64,000 nucleotides of DNA. Origin: JAKPQE01 sp041397845 (GTDB lineage: Bacteria; Pseudomonadota; Alphaproteobacteria; Rhizobiales; JAKPQE01). The notes under the pieces were generated by a model. That model was not told the DNA's origin, made no database searches, and saw nothing but the letters and a program-made list of their open reading frames with translations. Position numbers and translations under genes: made by a program. This document shows positions 11,075 through 18,984 of the stretch, one piece after another. Location of the stretch: positions 62,001 through 126,000 of the forward strand of contig JAWKVW010000008.1 in the NCBI GenBank assembly GCA_041397845.1, read 5' to 3'. Numbering within the stretch: position 1 is the first letter of the stretch; every line of letters begins with the position of its first letter.

Positions 11075-11725
11075 TCATTCCTCGGCGGGCACCGCCACCG
11101 CATCGACCGCCGGCGCCGGTCGGCGCTGGCGCACCGGACGCGGCCGCTTCTCGCCGGCATCCTCGCTCGCCGCGACGGGCTCGGCCGCACCTTCCGCCGG
11201 CTGCGCCATGCGCGGCCGGCCACGGCCACGGCGGCGCGGCCGCTGCGCGCCTTCCTCGGAACCCTCGCCGGCACCGGCTTCGCTCGCGGTGCTGCCATTG
11301 CCGCCGTTCGGACGCGGCGCCTCGGACGGCGCTTCCTGGTCGAACTGCTCGCGGAACTCGACCGGCTGCGGCGCGCCGGGCGCGGCCACCGGGTTCATCG
11401 AAGCGCGCGTCGGCACTTCGTCCATCTCGTCGTCGTCGTCGCGGTTGTCGTCGTCGCGCACGATCTGCATCTGCTGCGGCATCTGCGCCTGCGCCGCCGC
11501 GATGATGCGATAATAGTGCTCGGCGTGCTGCATGTAGTTTTCCGCCGCCACCGGATCGCCGGACGCCTGCGCGTCGCGCGACAGGGCAACGTACTTCTCG
11601 GCGATGTGCAGGGCAGTACCGCGCACCTTCACGTCCGGGCCGTTGCTCTCATAGGACCGCGTCAGCGGATTGGGGCCCTTGCGGTTACGACCCCGCAAGC
11701 GCTTGTTCTGATGGTTCTGCCTCAT
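11075..11725 (-). CDS. DUF4167 domain-containing protein
   Basis: 216 residues. The conserved DUF4167 region covers about 1-75 and starts with a basic stretch (MRQNHQNKRLRGRNRKGPN) followed by a helical part rich in Ala, Tyr and His. The remainder is acidic, then Gly/Pro/Ala-rich with RPRRRGRGRPRM near the C-terminus, and is probably disordered. The basic ends suggest RNA or ribosome binding, but the function is not established. The start at 11725 gives the conserved N-terminus. The position between prmC and clpB is characteristic of Hyphomicrobiales. Confidence 0.88.
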   Translation of the reverse strand: MRQNHQNKRLRGRNRKGPNPLTRSYESNGPDVKVRGTALHIAEKYVALSRDAQASGDPVAAENYMQHAEHYYRIIAAAQAQMPQQMQIVRDDDNRDDDDEMDEVPTRASMNPVAAPGAPQPVEFREQFDQEAPSEAPRPNGGNGSTASEAGAGEGSEEGAQRPRRRGRGRPRMAQPAEGAAEPVAASEDAGEKRPRPVRQRRPAPAVDAVAVPAEE

Positions 11726-12164
11726 CGCATCTACTTCTCTTCGCAAACCACGTCCTCCTCTCCGCTCCAGTCCGGGCGGATTCCACGAGCGTTCACACGA
11801 ACTCGATCGTGGTTTGGGTGTTGCGGATCCTCGATCTATACCGATTCCATCTTGGCCGCGCGGCCGCCCGGAACGCCTGTTCCGCGGCCCGCGTCGCTGC
11901 CGGATCGAATCGCGCACCCGCCTCGGCGCGCGCCATATCCGTTCCGAGAACCGTTCCGGTGATACCGGTCCCTCGCACCAGCAAATCCGATCAGAGCGCC
12001 ATCATGTCGCTTGCGGGTAACCGGATGAACCTGCTGCTTTGAAGTCCTTCGGCGCCATCCGTCCCAAACAAAGCCGGTCAAAGCGCCCCTCGGTGCCGAG
12101 ACACTAGCCGCTTCGCGCTGTATTTCCAAGCGCATTTTTACCGCGCGACATGCCGCTTTCGCCG
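11726..12164. other. Long leader/spacer between prmC and the DUF4167 gene
   Basis: 439 bases with no supported gene on either strand. Hallmark sequences of RNase P RNA, tmRNA, SRP RNA or 6S RNA were not seen. It contains a candidate minus-strand promoter near 12102-12130, which would leave a leader of about 370 bases before the DUF4167 start. A GGCCGCGCGGCC palindrome lies inside the leader. A structured 5'-UTR or a small RNA is possible but not shown. Confidence 0.4.
12102..12130 (-). promoter_or_regulatory. Candidate sigma-70-type promoter for the DUF4167 gene
   Basis: CTTGGA (12130-12125), 17 bases, CTAGTG (12107-12102). This resembles the rhizobial housekeeping pattern CTTGAC-N17-CTATAT in the best-conserved positions. 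It lies just after the prmC stop, so the DUF4167 gene may be transcribed on its own. Confidence 0.35.
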
Positions 12165-13052
12165 TCAGTCGCCGGCTTTTTGCCTGCCTGTGACGACCCT
12201 TTCAATCCCTGCAAGGTCGCGTCGAATGGCCACATCAGTAAAACCGGCAGGACCGAGGAGCCCGGCGACCGCTCCGGCCTGGCCGATGCCGGTCTCGAGC
12301 GCGACGAGCCCGCCGGCCCGCACCATCCCGGCCGCAAGCGCCGCGATCGCCCGATAGGCGTCAAGCCCGTCCACGCCGCCGTCGAGCGCCAGCACCGGCT
12401 CGAATGCGGCGACCTCGCGATCAAGCCCGGATATCGTGCTGCGCTCGATGTAGGGCGGGTTCGAGACGACGATGTCATGGCTGCCGCCTGCCGCTGCGGA
12501 AAAGTCGCCGGCGACGAACCTTGCCCGCTCGCCGACGCCGAGCCGCTCGGCGTTCCCGGCGGCAACGGCCACCGCATCGGCGGAAAGGTCGACACCAAGA
12601 CCCTCGGCCGCCGGCAGTGCATCGAGCAGCGCAACGAGAATGCAGCCCGAGCCGGTGCCGAGATCGGCAATCGTCAGCGCCGCACCCCGACCCGGGCCGT
12701 CATCGACGAACGAGAGCACCGCCTCGACCAGCGTCTCGGTATCCGGCCGCGGCACCAGCGTTGCCTCGGTGACGGCAAAGTCGAGCCCGAAAAACTCTTT
12801 TTTGCCAATGATGCGGGCGATCGGTTCCCGGTCGAGCCGCCGCCCCGCAAGAACCTCGAGCCGGCCGGCGCCCGCCTCGCCGATGGCCGCGTCGGGGTTG
12901 CGGGCGAACTCTTCCGCCGTGATCGAAAGTGCTTCGAACAGAAGCACCCGGGCATCGAGCTCGGGCGTCGCAAGGCCCTGCGCCCGCAAGGCGTCGCGCA
13001 CCGCCCGGAATGCTGTCGACCGGCCCGTCGATGCGGCAAGGCCGATCGTCAC
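12165..13052 (-). CDS. prmC: Peptide chain release factor N5-glutamine methyltransferase PrmC
   Basis: 295 residues. An N-terminal helical substrate-binding domain (1-95) is followed by a SAM methyltransferase domain with LGTGSG (131-136) and the diagnostic NPPY motif (198-201) that holds the glutamine side chain. It methylates the GGQ glutamine of the release factors; its substrate PrfA is encoded immediately upstream. The start is GTG, overlapping the prfA stop in GTGA, so translation of enzyme and substrate is coupled. Confidence 0.96.
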   Translation of the reverse strand: MTIGLAASTGRSTAFRAVRDALRAQGLATPELDARVLLFEALSITAEEFARNPDAAIGEAGAGRLEVLAGRRLDREPIARIIGKKEFFGLDFAVTEATLVPRPDTETLVEAVLSFVDDGPGRGAALTIADLGTGSGCILVALLDALPAAEGLGVDLSADAVAVAAGNAERLGVGERARFVAGDFSAAAGGSHDIVVSNPPYIERSTISGLDREVAAFEPVLALDGGVDGLDAYRAIAALAAGMVRAGGLVALETGIGQAGAVAGLLGPAGFTDVAIRRDLAGIERVVTGRQKAGD

Positions 13053-14134
13053 GACCGGCCTTCCTCGTCGAGCGCAGCGAGTTCGCCGGCCTGATGATCG
13101 GTGATCAACGCCTCGACGATCTCGTCGAGCGCCTCGCCAAGCAGCACCTTGTCGAGCTTGTAGAGCGTCAGGCCGATGCGGTGATCGGTCACCCGGCCCT
13201 GCGGGAAATTATAGGTCCGGATCCGCTCCGACCGGTCGCCCGAGCCGACCTGCGAGCGCCGCGTCGAGGCGCGCTCGGCGTCGCGCTTCAGCCGCTCTTC
13301 CTCGTAGAGCCGGGCCCGGAGCAGCTTCAGCGCCTTGGCCTTGTTCTTGTGCTGCGAGCGCTCGTCCTGCACGGCAACGACGATGCCACTCGGCATGTGG
13401 GTGATGCGAACCGCCGAATCCGTCGTGTTGACGTGCTGGCCGCCGGCTCCGGACGAGCGGTAGACGTCGATCCTGAGATCGCCCTCGTCGATCTCGAAAT
13501 CCACCTCCTCGACCTCCGGCAGCACCGCCACCGTCGCCGCCGAGGTGTGGATGCGCCCGCCGGATTCGGTCTCCGGCACGCGCTGCACCCGGTGCACGCC
13601 CGATTCGAACTTCAGCCGGGCGAACACGCCCTTGCCCGAAATCGTCGCGATCACTTCCTTGTAGCCGCCGACCTCGCCCTCGCTTTCCGAGAGAATGGCG
13701 ACGCGCCAGCGGTGCAGCTCGGCATAGCGCTGGTACATGCGAAAGAGATCGCCGGCAAAGAGCGCCGCCTCGTCGCCGCCGGTTCCGGCCCGCACCTCGA
13801 GGATCGCGCTCTTCTCGTCGGCCGCATCCTTCGGCAAAAGGAGAAGGCGGATTGCCATCTCCTGCGCCTCGATCCGCTCGATGAGCTCATGTCGTTCGGT
13901 GTCGGCAAGCTCGACCATCTCAGCGTCGCTCGCCGGGTCGGAGATGAGGTCCTGAAGGTCCGAAAGCTCCTTCTGCGCCGCCCGCAGACTGCCGATCTCG
14001 GCAACGATCGGCTCGAGCTCGGCATATTCCCGGGAAAGGCGCACGAGCGTTTCGGCATCCGGTCCCGCTGCGAGCCGGGCCTCGAGATCGGCCGCGCGCG
14101 CCACCAGCGAATTGAGCTTTTCTTCCGGCATCAT
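13049..14134 (-). CDS. prfA: Peptide chain release factor 1
   Basis: 361 residues, normal for RF1, which releases the peptide at UAA and UAG. The GGQ loop is at 231-233, followed by HVNTTDSAVR. The stop-codon-recognising PxT motif appears as PET at 187-189 (PAT in E. coli), still matching the RF1 rather than the RF2 pattern. A second ATG directly follows the first and cannot be excluded as the start. It overlaps prmC by four bases. Confidence 0.97.
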   Translation of the reverse strand: MMPEEKLNSLVARAADLEARLAAGPDAETLVRLSREYAELEPIVAEIGSLRAAQKELSDLQDLISDPASDAEMVELADTERHELIERIEAQEMAIRLLLLPKDAADEKSAILEVRAGTGGDEAALFAGDLFRMYQRYAELHRWRVAILSESEGEVGGYKEVIATISGKGVFARLKFESGVHRVQRVPETESGGRIHTSAATVAVLPEVEEVDFEIDEGDLRIDVYRSSGAGGQHVNTTDSAVRITHMPSGIVVAVQDERSQHKNKAKALKLLRARLYEEERLKRDAERASTRRSQVGSGDRSERIRTYNFPQGRVTDHRIGLTLYKLDKVLLGEALDEIVEALITDHQAGELAALDEEGRS

Positions 14135-14207
14135 GATGGAATGCCCGCCCTTTCATGCGCCCGCGACGCCGGCAGCGCCGCCGCGCCGTGCCGCAACGGC
14201 CCGTCAG

Positions 14208-16472
14208 CTAGTGCGGAATGCCTTCCGCGTCGGCAAAATCGGAAAGCGCCTGGCGGATATCGACGTCGACACCGCCGCTGGCAAGCAGCGGCTCGAGCAC
14301 GGCCTTGAGCTTTTCAAGCGACATCGCGCACAGCATCGCCTTGACCGGACCGACCGCTGCCGGCGCCATCGACAGCGAGCGATAGCCAAGGCCGATGAGC
14401 GCCATCGCCTCGAGCGGCTTGCCGGCCATCTCGCCGCAGACGGTGACCGGCTTGCCGGCCGCGTTCGCCCGCTCGACGATGAGCCGCATCGACCGCAGGA
14501 AGCTTGCCGACAGCGCGTCGAACCGCCCGGCGAGCCGCGTATTGCCGCGATCGCTCGCCATCATGAACTGCAACAGGTCGTTCGAGCCGATCGAGGCGAA
14601 ATCGACCCGCGCGAACAGCTCGTCGAGCTGGAACAGCAGCGCCGGCACCTCGATCATCGCCCCGAGCCGGATCTTGCTCGGCAGGGCGTGATCGTGCCGT
14701 TCCAGATGCGCGATCTCGCGCTGCATCAGCACCCGCGCCCGCTCGAACTCGCTGACCTCGGTCACCATCGGGAACATCAGCGACAGCTCGCGCCCGCCCG
14801 CCGCATGCAGCAGCGCCCGCAACTGGGTGCGCAGCAGGCCCGGCCGGTCGAGGCCGAGGCGGATCGCCCGCCAGCCCATCGCCGGATTTTCCTCCGAGAC
14901 GGTGCGGATATAGGGCAGCACCTTGTCGCCGCCGATGTCGAGCGACCGGAACACCACCGACTGGTCGCCGACCGCGTCGAGAACCTTGCGATAGAGCGTT
15001 TCCTGCTCGCTCATCCGCGGGAAGGACGAGGCCACCATGAACTGCAGTTCGGTGCGGAAAAGGCCGATGCCGGTCGCCCCCGCCTCGCCGAGATGGTCGA
15101 GGTCGACGAGCAGGCCGGCATTGATCTGCAGCCGGATGTCGACCCCGTCGGTCGTGACCGACGGAATGTCGCGCAGTTGCAGATACTGCTCCTGCCGGCG
15201 CGCCCGGAACCGCACCTTGTCGGCATAGGCGTTCTCGATGTCGCCCGTCGGCCGCAGATGGACCTGGCCGGAATCGCCGTCGACGATGATCGCGTCGCCC
15301 GCCTCGGCGAGCGAGACGACACCGGGAATCTGGCCGACCGTCGGAATGTCGAGCGCCCGCGCGACGATCGCCACATGGCTCGTCGGCCCGCCCTCCTCGA
15401 GCAGCAGGCCGCGCACCCGCTCGCGATTGTAGTCGAGCAGCTCCGCCGCGCCCATGTTCCGCGCAACGATGATCGCATCCTGCGGCAGGTCCATGTCCGA
15501 GACATGCGGCGCCCCCATCAGGTCGCGCAGCAGCCGGTTGGCGAGATCGTCGAAATCGTGCAGCCGTTCGCGGATATAGGGGTCGGTCTGGCGCATCAGC
15601 CGCGCCCGCATGTCCGACTGCACGCGCTCCACCGCCGCCTCGGCCGTCAGGCCGGTCTCGACCGCCTCGTGCATGCGCCGCGCCCAGCCATGGTCGTAGG
15701 CGAACATCCGGTAGGCTTCGAGCACGTCGCGGTGCTCGCCGCTTTCGGCCACCTCGCCGCGCGCCAGCATGTCGTCGACCGACAGTCGCAGGCTGGCGAT
15801 CGCCGCGTCGAGCCGCTCGAGCTCGTCATAGATGTTCTCGGCAATGAGATGGGTGACGACGACGCGCGGCTCGTGCAGCACCACATGGCCAAGGCCGATG
15901 CCCTCGACGAGCCCCGCACCGATGAAATGCATCGGCCGGGACAGATCGAGCTCGATGCCGGCCCGCCCGATCGAGGCGATGCCGCCGGCCGCGATCATCT
16001 CGGCCAGCACCATCGCCGTCGTGTGCAGCGCTTCTTCTTCTTCCTCGGTGTAGACGCGCCGGGTGCGGTTCTGCACGACCAGCACACCAAGCGTGCGGCC
16101 TGCCCGCAAAATCGGCACGCCGAGGAAGCTGTGATAGATCTCCTCGCCCGTCTCCGGCCGGTAGGCGAATGCCGGATGGGACTGCGCGTTCGACAGCGAC
16201 AGCGGCTGCGCCTCGGCCGCAATCAGGCCGACGAGACCCTCGCCGATCTGCAGGCTGGTGTCGTGCACCGCCGTCTTGTTGAGGCCTTCGGTGGCATAGA
16301 GCTCCAGCACGCCGTCGGCGCGCAGGACATAGATCGAGCACACCTCCGCGACCATGTTCGCGGCGATCAGCGTTACGATCTTGTCGAGCCGCTCCTGCGC
16401 GCTGATCCGTTCCGCCATCGCTTCGCGCAGGCGACGGAGCAGGACGCGCGGACCGGCGAGGGAGCCTCGCAT
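14208..16472 (-). CDS. ptsP: Phosphoenolpyruvate-protein phosphotransferase PtsP (EI-Ntr)
   Basis: 754 residues: N-terminal GAF domain (about 20-165), then the enzyme I domains. The phosphorylated histidine is in GGPTSHVAI (His366) and the PEP-binding TIM barrel carries GLFRTELQF and the C-terminal VTVCGEMAG motif. PtsP starts the nitrogen-type PTS cascade (EI-Ntr to NPr to EIIA-Ntr), which senses glutamine through the GAF domain and adjusts potassium, nitrogen and (p)ppGpp responses. The ATG follows GAGGAAGCGG. It lies 81 bases downstream of lysC on the same strand. Confidence 0.96.
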   Translation of the reverse strand: MRGSLAGPRVLLRRLREAMAERISAQERLDKIVTLIAANMVAEVCSIYVLRADGVLELYATEGLNKTAVHDTSLQIGEGLVGLIAAEAQPLSLSNAQSHPAFAYRPETGEEIYHSFLGVPILRAGRTLGVLVVQNRTRRVYTEEEEEALHTTAMVLAEMIAAGGIASIGRAGIELDLSRPMHFIGAGLVEGIGLGHVVLHEPRVVVTHLIAENIYDELERLDAAIASLRLSVDDMLARGEVAESGEHRDVLEAYRMFAYDHGWARRMHEAVETGLTAEAAVERVQSDMRARLMRQTDPYIRERLHDFDDLANRLLRDLMGAPHVSDMDLPQDAIIVARNMGAAELLDYNRERVRGLLLEEGGPTSHVAIVARALDIPTVGQIPGVVSLAEAGDAIIVDGDSGQVHLRPTGDIENAYADKVRFRARRQEQYLQLRDIPSVTTDGVDIRLQINAGLLVDLDHLGEAGATGIGLFRTELQFMVASSFPRMSEQETLYRKVLDAVGDQSVVFRSLDIGGDKVLPYIRTVSEENPAMGWRAIRLGLDRPGLLRTQLRALLHAAGGRELSLMFPMVTEVSEFERARVLMQREIAHLERHDHALPSKIRLGAMIEVPALLFQLDELFARVDFASIGSNDLLQFMMASDRGNTRLAGRFDALSASFLRSMRLIVERANAAGKPVTVCGEMAGKPLEAMALIGLGYRSLSMAPAAVGPVKAMLCAMSLEKLKAVLEPLLASGGVDVDIRQALSDFADAEGIPH

Positions 16473-16553
16473 GTTCCGCTTCCTCGGGGACGCCCGCGCT
16501 CGCGGCCGGTGCGTCGTTCGATGTGTCTGGCGGCGTTTCGCCGGGCTGCTCGA

Positions 16554-17813
16554 TTACTGCTTATCGAGCCCGTATACCGAATGCAAAGTGCGTACCGCAA
16601 GCTCGGTATAGGCCGCATCGATGAGGACGCTCACCTTGATCTCGGAGGTCGAGATGAGCTGGATGTTGATTCCGCGCTCGGCGAGGGCGGAAAACATCTT
16701 GGCGGCGACGCCGGCATGGCTGCGCATGCCGATGCCGATGACCGACACCTTCACGACGTCGGTCGAGCCGCTCATTTCCTGGTATTCGATGGTCTCCTTG
16801 GCGCCTTCGATGACCTTCTTGGCCCGCTCGAAGTCGGCGACCGGCACCGTGAAGGTGACGTCGGTGGTGCGCCCGTCCTCGGAAATGTCCTGGACGATCA
16901 TGTCCACATTGATGTTGGCGTCGGCGAGCGGGCCGAACACGGCCGCCGCGATGCCCGGCTTGTCGGCGACCCGCCGGAGCGTGATCTTCGCCTCGTCCTT
17001 CGAATAGGCGATACCGCTGACGATGTGCTGTTCCACGATCTCGTCCTCGTCACATACAAGGGTTCCAGGGCCCGTGAACGGCCCTTCCAGCGAAGGCTGC
17101 GGCCCGTCCGGATCGTCGAAGCTGGAACGGACCAGCACCGGCACCCGATGGACCATGGCGAGTTCGACCGATCGCGTCTGCAGCACCTTGGCGCCGAGCG
17201 ATGCGGATTCGAGCATCTCCTCATAGGAGATGCGGTCGAGACGATGCGCCTTGGCGACGATCCGCGGATCGGCCGTATAGACGCCGTCGACGTCGGTATA
17301 GATGTCGCAGCGGTCGGCCTTGATCGCCGCCGCCACCGCGACCGCGCTGGTATCGGAACCGCCGCGGCCGAGCGTCGTGATGCGATTGTCCGGGCCAAGG
17401 CCCTGGAAGCCGGCGATCACCGCCACCTGCCCCTTTGCCAGCCGCTCCATCAGCGCCGTGCCGTCAATGCTCTGGATGCGCGCCGAACCATGCACGCCCG
17501 ACGTCATGATCGGCACCTGCCAGCCGCACCAGGAGCGCGCGTCGACGCCCATCGACTGCAGCACGATGGCAAGAAGGCCGATCGTCACCTGCTCGCCGGA
17601 AGCAACGACGGCGTCGTACTCGCGCGCATCATGCAGCGGCGCGGCTTCCTTGCACCAGGCAACGAGCTCGTTGGTCTTGCCGGCCATCGCCGACAGCACC
17701 ACGGCCACTTCATGGCCGGCATCGACCTCGCGCTTCACATGGCGCGCCACGTTGCGGATGCGGTCCACGTCCGCAACCGAGGTTCCACCGAATTTGAGCA
17801 CCAGGCGGGCCAT
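16554..17813 (-). CDS. lysC: Aspartate kinase
   Basis: 419 residues. The kinase domain opens with KFGGTSV and contains GFQG and GRGGSDTSA; two C-terminal ACT domains (from about residue 265) should bind lysine and/or threonine for feedback control. It phosphorylates aspartate at the entry to lysine, threonine, methionine and diaminopimelate synthesis. The start at 17813 gives the family N-terminus; the long upstream extension in frame is non-coding in character. It is divergent from ubiG and followed by ptsP. Confidence 0.97.
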   Translation of the reverse strand: MARLVLKFGGTSVADVDRIRNVARHVKREVDAGHEVAVVLSAMAGKTNELVAWCKEAAPLHDAREYDAVVASGEQVTIGLLAIVLQSMGVDARSWCGWQVPIMTSGVHGSARIQSIDGTALMERLAKGQVAVIAGFQGLGPDNRITTLGRGGSDTSAVAVAAAIKADRCDIYTDVDGVYTADPRIVAKAHRLDRISYEEMLESASLGAKVLQTRSVELAMVHRVPVLVRSSFDDPDGPQPSLEGPFTGPGTLVCDEDEIVEQHIVSGIAYSKDEAKITLRRVADKPGIAAAVFGPLADANINVDMIVQDISEDGRTTDVTFTVPVADFERAKKVIEGAKETIEYQEMSGSTDVVKVSVIGIGMRSHAGVAAKMFSALAERGINIQLISTSEIKVSVLIDAAYTELAVRTLHSVYGLDKQ

Positions 17814-17908
17814 CGATCGTCGTCTCTTCTCTGCGAATTCGGGTCCGCCGGCCGCGAACGAAGCCCCGCGCCGGCACCGGCGCCACTGGCGGCGCCGAAA
17901 GCGGCGTA

Positions 17909-17938
17909 TAGATACAGATAAGCCGCCCGCGCCGCAAC
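17909..17938 (-). promoter_or_regulatory. Candidate sigma-70-type promoter of lysC
   Basis: GTTGCG (17938-17933), 17 bases, GTATCT (17915-17910) on the minus strand, a fair match to rhizobial CTTGAC-N17-CTATAT. The predicted leader to the lysC ATG is about 90 bases; no lysine-riboswitch-like structure was recognised. Confidence 0.4.
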
Positions 17939-18063
17939 ACCGTCTCGCCCCGCGGGGATGCCCGGACTTGACATTCCTTTTGCCGCACCCGACTAGGAAG
18001 AAGGCGGCCGGACACGTCGCCCGGCGGCGAGACCCGGCACCGATGAGGGTTGAGGAACAGGCA

Positions 18064-18831
18064 ATGACGAGAGCGCCAGAAACCGCAACCGAAACCGCGG
18101 CCGGGACCGTCGATCCCGCCGAGGTCGCCCGCTTCTCGGCGATCGCCGCCGAATGGTGGGACCCGGCCGGCAAGTTCAAGCCGCTGCACATCCTCAATCC
18201 GGTGCGCCTTGCCTACGTCAAGGAGCGCATCGCCGGCCACTATGACCGCGACGAGCTCTCGACCCGCGCCCTGTCCGGTCTTTCCATCGTCGACATCGGC
18301 TGCGGCGGCGGCCTCATTTCCGAGCCGCTCGCCCGCCTCGGCGCCACCGTCACCGGCATCGACCCCTCGCCGACCAATATCGAGGTCGCAAGGCTCCATG
18401 CCGGCCGCACCGGCACCCCCGTCGACTATCGGGCGACGACCGCCGAGGACCTTGCCGCCAGCGGTGCGCGCTTCGATGTCGTGCTCGCTCTCGAGGTCGT
18501 CGAGCATGTCGCCGACCTCGGCCTGTTCCTGAAAGCCTGCGGCGAGCTCGTCCGCCCCGGCGGCATCGCCTTCTTTGCCACCCTCAACCGGACCATGAAG
18601 GCCTTCGCCCTCGCCATCGTCGGCGCCGAATACATCCTGCGCTGGCTGCCGCCCGGCACCCATCAGTGGTCGAAATTCGTCACCCCCGATGAGCTGGCGA
18701 AATTCATCGCCGACGCCGGCCTCGACCTCGCCGACGAGACCGGCATCGTCTATGACCCCTTCGCCGACCGCTGGAAGCGCTCGCCGGACATGGACGTCAA
18801 TTATATGATGGCGGCGCGGCGCCCGGCCTGA
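18064..18831 (+). CDS. ubiG: Bifunctional 2-polyprenyl-6-hydroxyphenol methylase / 3-demethylubiquinol 3-O-methyltransferase
   Basis: 255 residues, normal for UbiG, which performs both O-methylations in ubiquinone synthesis. The start of the chain has the family segment FSAIAAEWWDP and HILNPVRLAY; the SAM motif VDIGCGGGL is near residue 77 and THQWSKFVTPDEL, a UbiG signature, is near 200. The ATG follows GAGGAACAGG. A TTGACA box at 17968-17973 lies about 90 bases upstream but its -10 partner is unclear. It is divergent from lysC. Confidence 0.96.
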   Translation: MTRAPETATETAAGTVDPAEVARFSAIAAEWWDPAGKFKPLHILNPVRLAYVKERIAGHYDRDELSTRALSGLSIVDIGCGGGLISEPLARLGATVTGIDPSPTNIEVARLHAGRTGTPVDYRATTAEDLAASGARFDVVLALEVVEHVADLGLFLKACGELVRPGGIAFFATLNRTMKAFALAIVGAEYILRWLPPGTHQWSKFVTPDELAKFIADAGLDLADETGIVYDPFADRWKRSPDMDVNYMMAARRPA

Positions 18832-18984
18832 ACGGCCGCTGGGCATAGAGGCATCGGGGCACTGGGGCACCGAAACTGCGACCTTTTGGCCGGCTTTATA
18901 TTGGACCGGCTAACAATTAACCCGTCGGTTACGTTACCGGGCAAACACTCGCGAGATATTAGTCTTTCGCATGAGTGCGCCCCG

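Noticed and set aside
11726..12164. RNase P RNA, tmRNA or other known structural RNA in the long spacer
   Set aside because: None of the conserved core sequences of these RNAs was found on either strand.
17814..17908. Lysine riboswitch or leader peptide for lysC
   Set aside because: The leader is short and GC-rich; no lysine-riboswitch core or run of Lys/Thr/Ile codons was seen.
14112..17921. 1269-codon plus-strand open frame over ptsP and lysC
   Set aside because: Shadow of two clear minus-strand genes; Arg/His/Asp-rich, no domain.
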